From JAWAPU01 sp038894275 (GTDB taxonomy: Archaea > Nanobdellota > Nanobdellia > UBA10117), in NCBI GenBank assembly GCA_038894275.1, contig JAWAPU010000024.1, positions 1-8,157 of the forward strand: a DNA stretch of 8,157 nt, given 5' to 3'. Each line of letters opens with the position of its first letter. The stretch's first letter is position 1. A program made the translations under genes and the position numbers. The notes beneath the pieces were generated by a model that was not told the DNA's origin, did no database searches, and worked only from the letters and a program-made list of their open reading frames with translations. Below, piece by piece: positions 6,754-8,157 of this stretch.

Positions 6754-7404
6754 CTAAAGTTCTTCAGAAAGATAAAGAGGCATCAGTGCAACAGATTGCA
6801 AAATTACTGTCGGGTTTGCACTTCTCAATTTTTCTAAACTATGAACTCCTGTCAAAACTGCTATTGTTTTTACTTCGCCATTTTTTCCTATTAATATATC
6901 ATAAGTAGTGTCGCCTACAACCCACTCTATTTTTCCTTGAACATAATTTTCAATTGTGCTTAAAATATCTATATCTGGTTTTTCATGTATTTTATTTTTA
7001 TCAAAAATGGCGTCAAACAAATTTTTATCTAGTTTCGCAGCTTTTAGTAAGGCGATTATTTCTTCTTCAGTGGAATGCGAATAAATTACAAGTTTAAATT
7101 TTTCTTTTAAAGAAGTTAATGCTTTTTTGACATGGGCTAACGGTTTTGCAATTTTGTATGTTCTTTTTATTAAAGCCTCTCTTTTCGCTTCAACAATTTT
7201 TTTAATTTTATTTTCATCTAAATCTGGAAAAATAGCTTTAACAATTTTTTCAGCAGGCGGGCCAAATTTTTCTATAATTTTTTCTTCAGGTAATTCTGGT
7301 AATTTGTTTTGCTTAAAAGCTATGTTAAAAGAAGCGGCATGCGCTTTATTACTGTCAACTAGAACACCATCTAAATCAAAACAAATGATTTTATTTCTTT
7401 CCAT
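6754..7404 (-). CDS. HAD-superfamily phosphatase, phosphoglycolate phosphatase-like
   Basis: This 216-residue cytosolic phosphatase has all four HAD motifs. Motif I is FDLDGVLVDS (nucleophile D10, acid/base D12). A helical cap follows at about 18-85. Motif II is IYSHST (S109), motif III is HEKPD (K142), and motif IV is VGDTTYDI (D165, D169). The C1-type cap and length fit the phosphoglycolate phosphatase / beta-phosphoglucomutase group; substrate cannot be fixed from motifs. In an operon with RuBisCO, removal of 2-phosphoglycolate is an attractive role, though an anaerobe would make little of it. Dephosphorylation of a nucleotide or a pentose phosphate is as likely. The start overlaps the end of the upstream membrane protein gene by 14 bp. 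Confidence 0.88.
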   Translation of the reverse strand: MERNKIICFDLDGVLVDSNKAHAASFNIAFKQNKLPELPEEKIIEKFGPPAEKIVKAIFPDLDENKIKKIVEAKREALIKRTYKIAKPLAHVKKALTSLKEKFKLVIYSHSTEEEIIALLKAAKLDKNLFDAIFDKNKIHEKPDIDILSTIENYVQGKIEWVVGDTTYDILIGKNGEVKTIAVLTGVHSLEKLRSANPTVILQSVALMPLYLSEEL

Positions 7405-7672
7405 GTTTGTTAATTCTTTTAATTTTTAACGAGTATATGAATTCTCCTAAAATTGCAAAAAGCAAAAATAAATTAAGTGCTGTAAAAACTTTGCTTTTAA
7501 TAGCCCAAGAATAAAAAGTTAAGAGCGCTAAAGCGATAATATATGTTAATGCAAAATGGCTATGTATGGCCAATTTGTGTTTAGAAACGCTTTCATAAGT
7601 TTCCCATAACCACGCAATTATTATCGCAATTGAACCTACTATTCCTAAAATCAATGTGAATAGATTTTCCAT
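7391..7672 (-). CDS. Three-helix SemiSWEET/PQ-loop-like membrane protein
   Basis: This 93-residue protein has three membrane helices, at about 3-22, 38-57 and 62-82, and a basic C-terminal tail (84-93). The three-helix size and spacing, with a polar loop after helix 1 (ETYESVSKHK, 24-33) and a closing IYSLKIKR, resemble one SemiSWEET (MtN3/PQ-loop) repeat, which acts as a dimeric sugar transporter in bacteria. The signature PQ is not present: the matching site reads WLWE (21-24). The assignment is therefore by shape rather than motif. It begins 1 bp after the RuBisCO stop and overlaps the HAD gene by 14 bp, so it belongs to the same transcript. Transport of a sugar, nucleoside or base is possible but unproven. 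Confidence 0.65.
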   Translation of the reverse strand: MENLFTLILGIVGSIAIIIAWLWETYESVSKHKLAIHSHFALTYIIALALLTFYSWAIKSKVFTALNLFLLFAILGEFIYSLKIKRINKHGKK

Positions 7673-7673
7673 T

Positions 7674-7979
7674 TTATTTTATTCTCTGTTTGCCCCATAA
7701 TTTAAGTGCTTTTGCTAGTTCTGGACTTTTTTTAGCTTTTTCTTCTAAAGTCATCCCTTCTAAAAATGCATCAACAGCGTCTCTAAATGCTTTAGCACCT
7801 GCGCCACTTCCATCGGGATGTCCGTGCACGCCACCGCCTACTTGCAATCCAATATTTGTGCCCAAAATATTCAAAACATCTGGGACAACTCCTGGATGCA
7901 ACCCTCCAGAACTTACGGGTAAAACCGGTTTGATATTTGCCCAATTTTCGTCTAGAACTTCTTTAAAATCGTTATTTTC
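7674..7979 (-). CDS. rbcL: RuBisCO large subunit, archaeal form III-like, C-terminal fragment
   Basis: About 101 C-terminal residues of a roughly 420-residue enzyme that carboxylates ribulose-1,5-bisphosphate to two 3-phosphoglycerate. The phosphate-binding motifs are intact: NIKPVLPVSSGGLHPG (the SGG Ser/Gly site) and LQVGGGVHGHPDGSGAGAKAF (the GGG site). A helical C-terminus ends ELAKALKLWGKQRIK. Upstream, recognisable sequence (EVLDENWANIKP) runs to about 7979, then the frame reaches a stop at 7998-8000. The N-terminal domain, the catalytic Lys loop (KxDE) and loop 6 are absent. The apparent TTG start at 7901 is only the Leu of SGGLHP, not a true start. As shown the gene cannot encode active enzyme. 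It was, or in the intact genome is, the first gene of the AMP-salvage operon. Confidence 0.9.
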   Translation of the reverse strand, partial: ENNDFKEVLDENWANIKPVLPVSSGGLHPGVVPDVLNILGTNIGLQVGGGVHGHPDGSGAGAKAFRDAVDAFLEGMTLEEKAKKSPELAKALKLWGKQRIK

Positions 7980-7990
7980 TCCGGAATTAT
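7975..7990. other. Junction between two 5'-truncated divergent genes
   Basis: RuBisCO coding sequence on the - strand can be followed to about 7979, and RecJ-like coding sequence on the + strand is recognisable from about 7981-7984. Nothing separates them, although each should have its own 5' end and promoter. The palindrome TCCGGA (7980-7985) sits at the breakpoint. Either a deletion between divergent genes or an assembly misjoin would produce this. Confidence 0.7.
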
Positions 7991-8157
7991 TGCCTGATTA
8001 TGAAAAAGGAATAGAAAGAATAAAAAAGGCAATAAAAGGAGAAGAGAAGATTTTAATATGGGGTCATGAAGATTTAGATGGAATTACAGCCACTGTGTTT
8101 TATTATAACATTTTAAAAGATTTAAGAGCAAAAGTTTCCTTTTATATTCCCGTTAAA
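7981..8157 (+). CDS. RecJ-like DHH-family phosphoesterase/exonuclease, N-terminal fragment (both ends missing)
   Basis: A + strand frame from 7981 to the window edge encodes 59 residues that match the start of the RecJ/DHH core. PELLPDYEKGIERIKKAIKG corresponds to the lead helix (LPDMEKAVERI in bacterial RecJ). ILIWGHEDLDGITATV is DHH motif I with metal-binding Asp residues, here HEDLDG instead of the bacterial DYDVDG. KVSFYIPVK follows, like the RecJ YYIPNR. Archaeal relatives act as exonucleases or oligonucleotide phosphodiesterases, including the replisome-associated GAN; which one this is cannot be told. There is no in-frame ATG. The frame stays open leftward to 7660, but only through antisense RuBisCO sequence. 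A normal N-terminus of perhaps 30-60 residues is missing at the junction. Confidence 0.8.

Noticed and set aside
7127..7429. + strand open frame opposite the HAD gene
   Set aside because: Antisense of intact HAD motifs; no independent support.
7899..7901. TTG at 7901 as the start of a short 75-residue RuBisCO-like protein
   Set aside because: This codon is the conserved Leu of SSGGLHP, and clear RuBisCO sequence continues upstream for about 26 residues.
7980..7985. TCCGGA palindrome as an attachment or recombination site
   Set aside because: A 6-base palindrome is too short and common to support a site-specific event; no integrase or flanking repeats were seen.
7674..8157. A natural RuBisCO-RecJ fusion protein
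   Set aside because: The two coding sequences are on opposite strands, so they cannot form one protein.
1..8157. CRISPR arrays, tRNA or rRNA genes, transposons, toxin-antitoxin or defence modules
   Set aside because: No spaced repeats, cloverleaf-like segments, transposase motifs or toxin-type pairs were seen on reading both strands; small membrane genes alone do not support a defence system.

Overview
The window is strongly AT-rich, densely packed and archaeal in gene content. It carries an archaeal-type Holliday junction resolvase (Hjc), an archaeal cofactor-independent phosphoglycerate mutase (ApgM), an archaeal AMP phosphorylase and the C-terminus of an archaeal (form III-like) RuBisCO. 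It also has a DUF4013 membrane protein and a stand-alone Lrp-type RAM domain. Few genes have a clear Shine-Dalgarno site, and TATA-like boxes lie about 25 bases before several starts. The small genes, AMP/RuBisCO salvage genes and small membrane proteins together suggest a DPANN archaeon (Woesearchaeota/Pacearchaeota-like). That placement is inference, not proof. No stretch over about 65 bases lacks a gene, and I saw no tRNA, rRNA, CRISPR array or insertion sequence.

Left part (1-1486): the 3' end of a Cys-containing, probably surface-exposed protein (+); a small protein with one C-terminal membrane helix (-); a DUF4013 five-helix membrane protein (+); and a stand-alone RAM domain protein (-). 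Middle (1487-2752): a divergent promoter region, then a + strand pair. The first gene is an Obg/DRG-like protein with an N-terminal helical region and a C-terminal TGS domain, but a G domain whose nucleotide-binding motifs are badly degraded. The second, starting 1 bp later, is Hjc.

Right part (2742-7979, all - strand, read right to left): an operon-like run of RuBisCO (C-terminal fragment only), a 3-helix SemiSWEET/PQ-loop-like protein, a HAD phosphatase, an AI-2E family membrane protein, AMP phosphorylase, ApgM and a 2-helix membrane protein. Most junctions are overlaps or gaps of 1-35 bp. The enzymes fit one route: AMP + Pi to adenine + ribose-1,5-bisphosphate (AMP phosphorylase); isomerisation to RuBP by an enzyme not in this window; RuBP + CO2 to 3-phosphoglycerate (RuBisCO); 3-PG to 2-PG (ApgM), towards enolase and pyruvate. 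The HAD enzyme could clear phosphoglycolate or another sugar phosphate, and the membrane proteins could move substrates or released adenine.

Right edge: at about position 7980 the RuBisCO fragment (-) abuts, head to head, a RecJ/DHH phosphoesterase fragment (+). Both genes lack their 5' ends at the same point. This looks like either an assembly artefact or a deletion that removed both 5' ends and the promoter region between two divergent genes. It is the most important thing to verify here.
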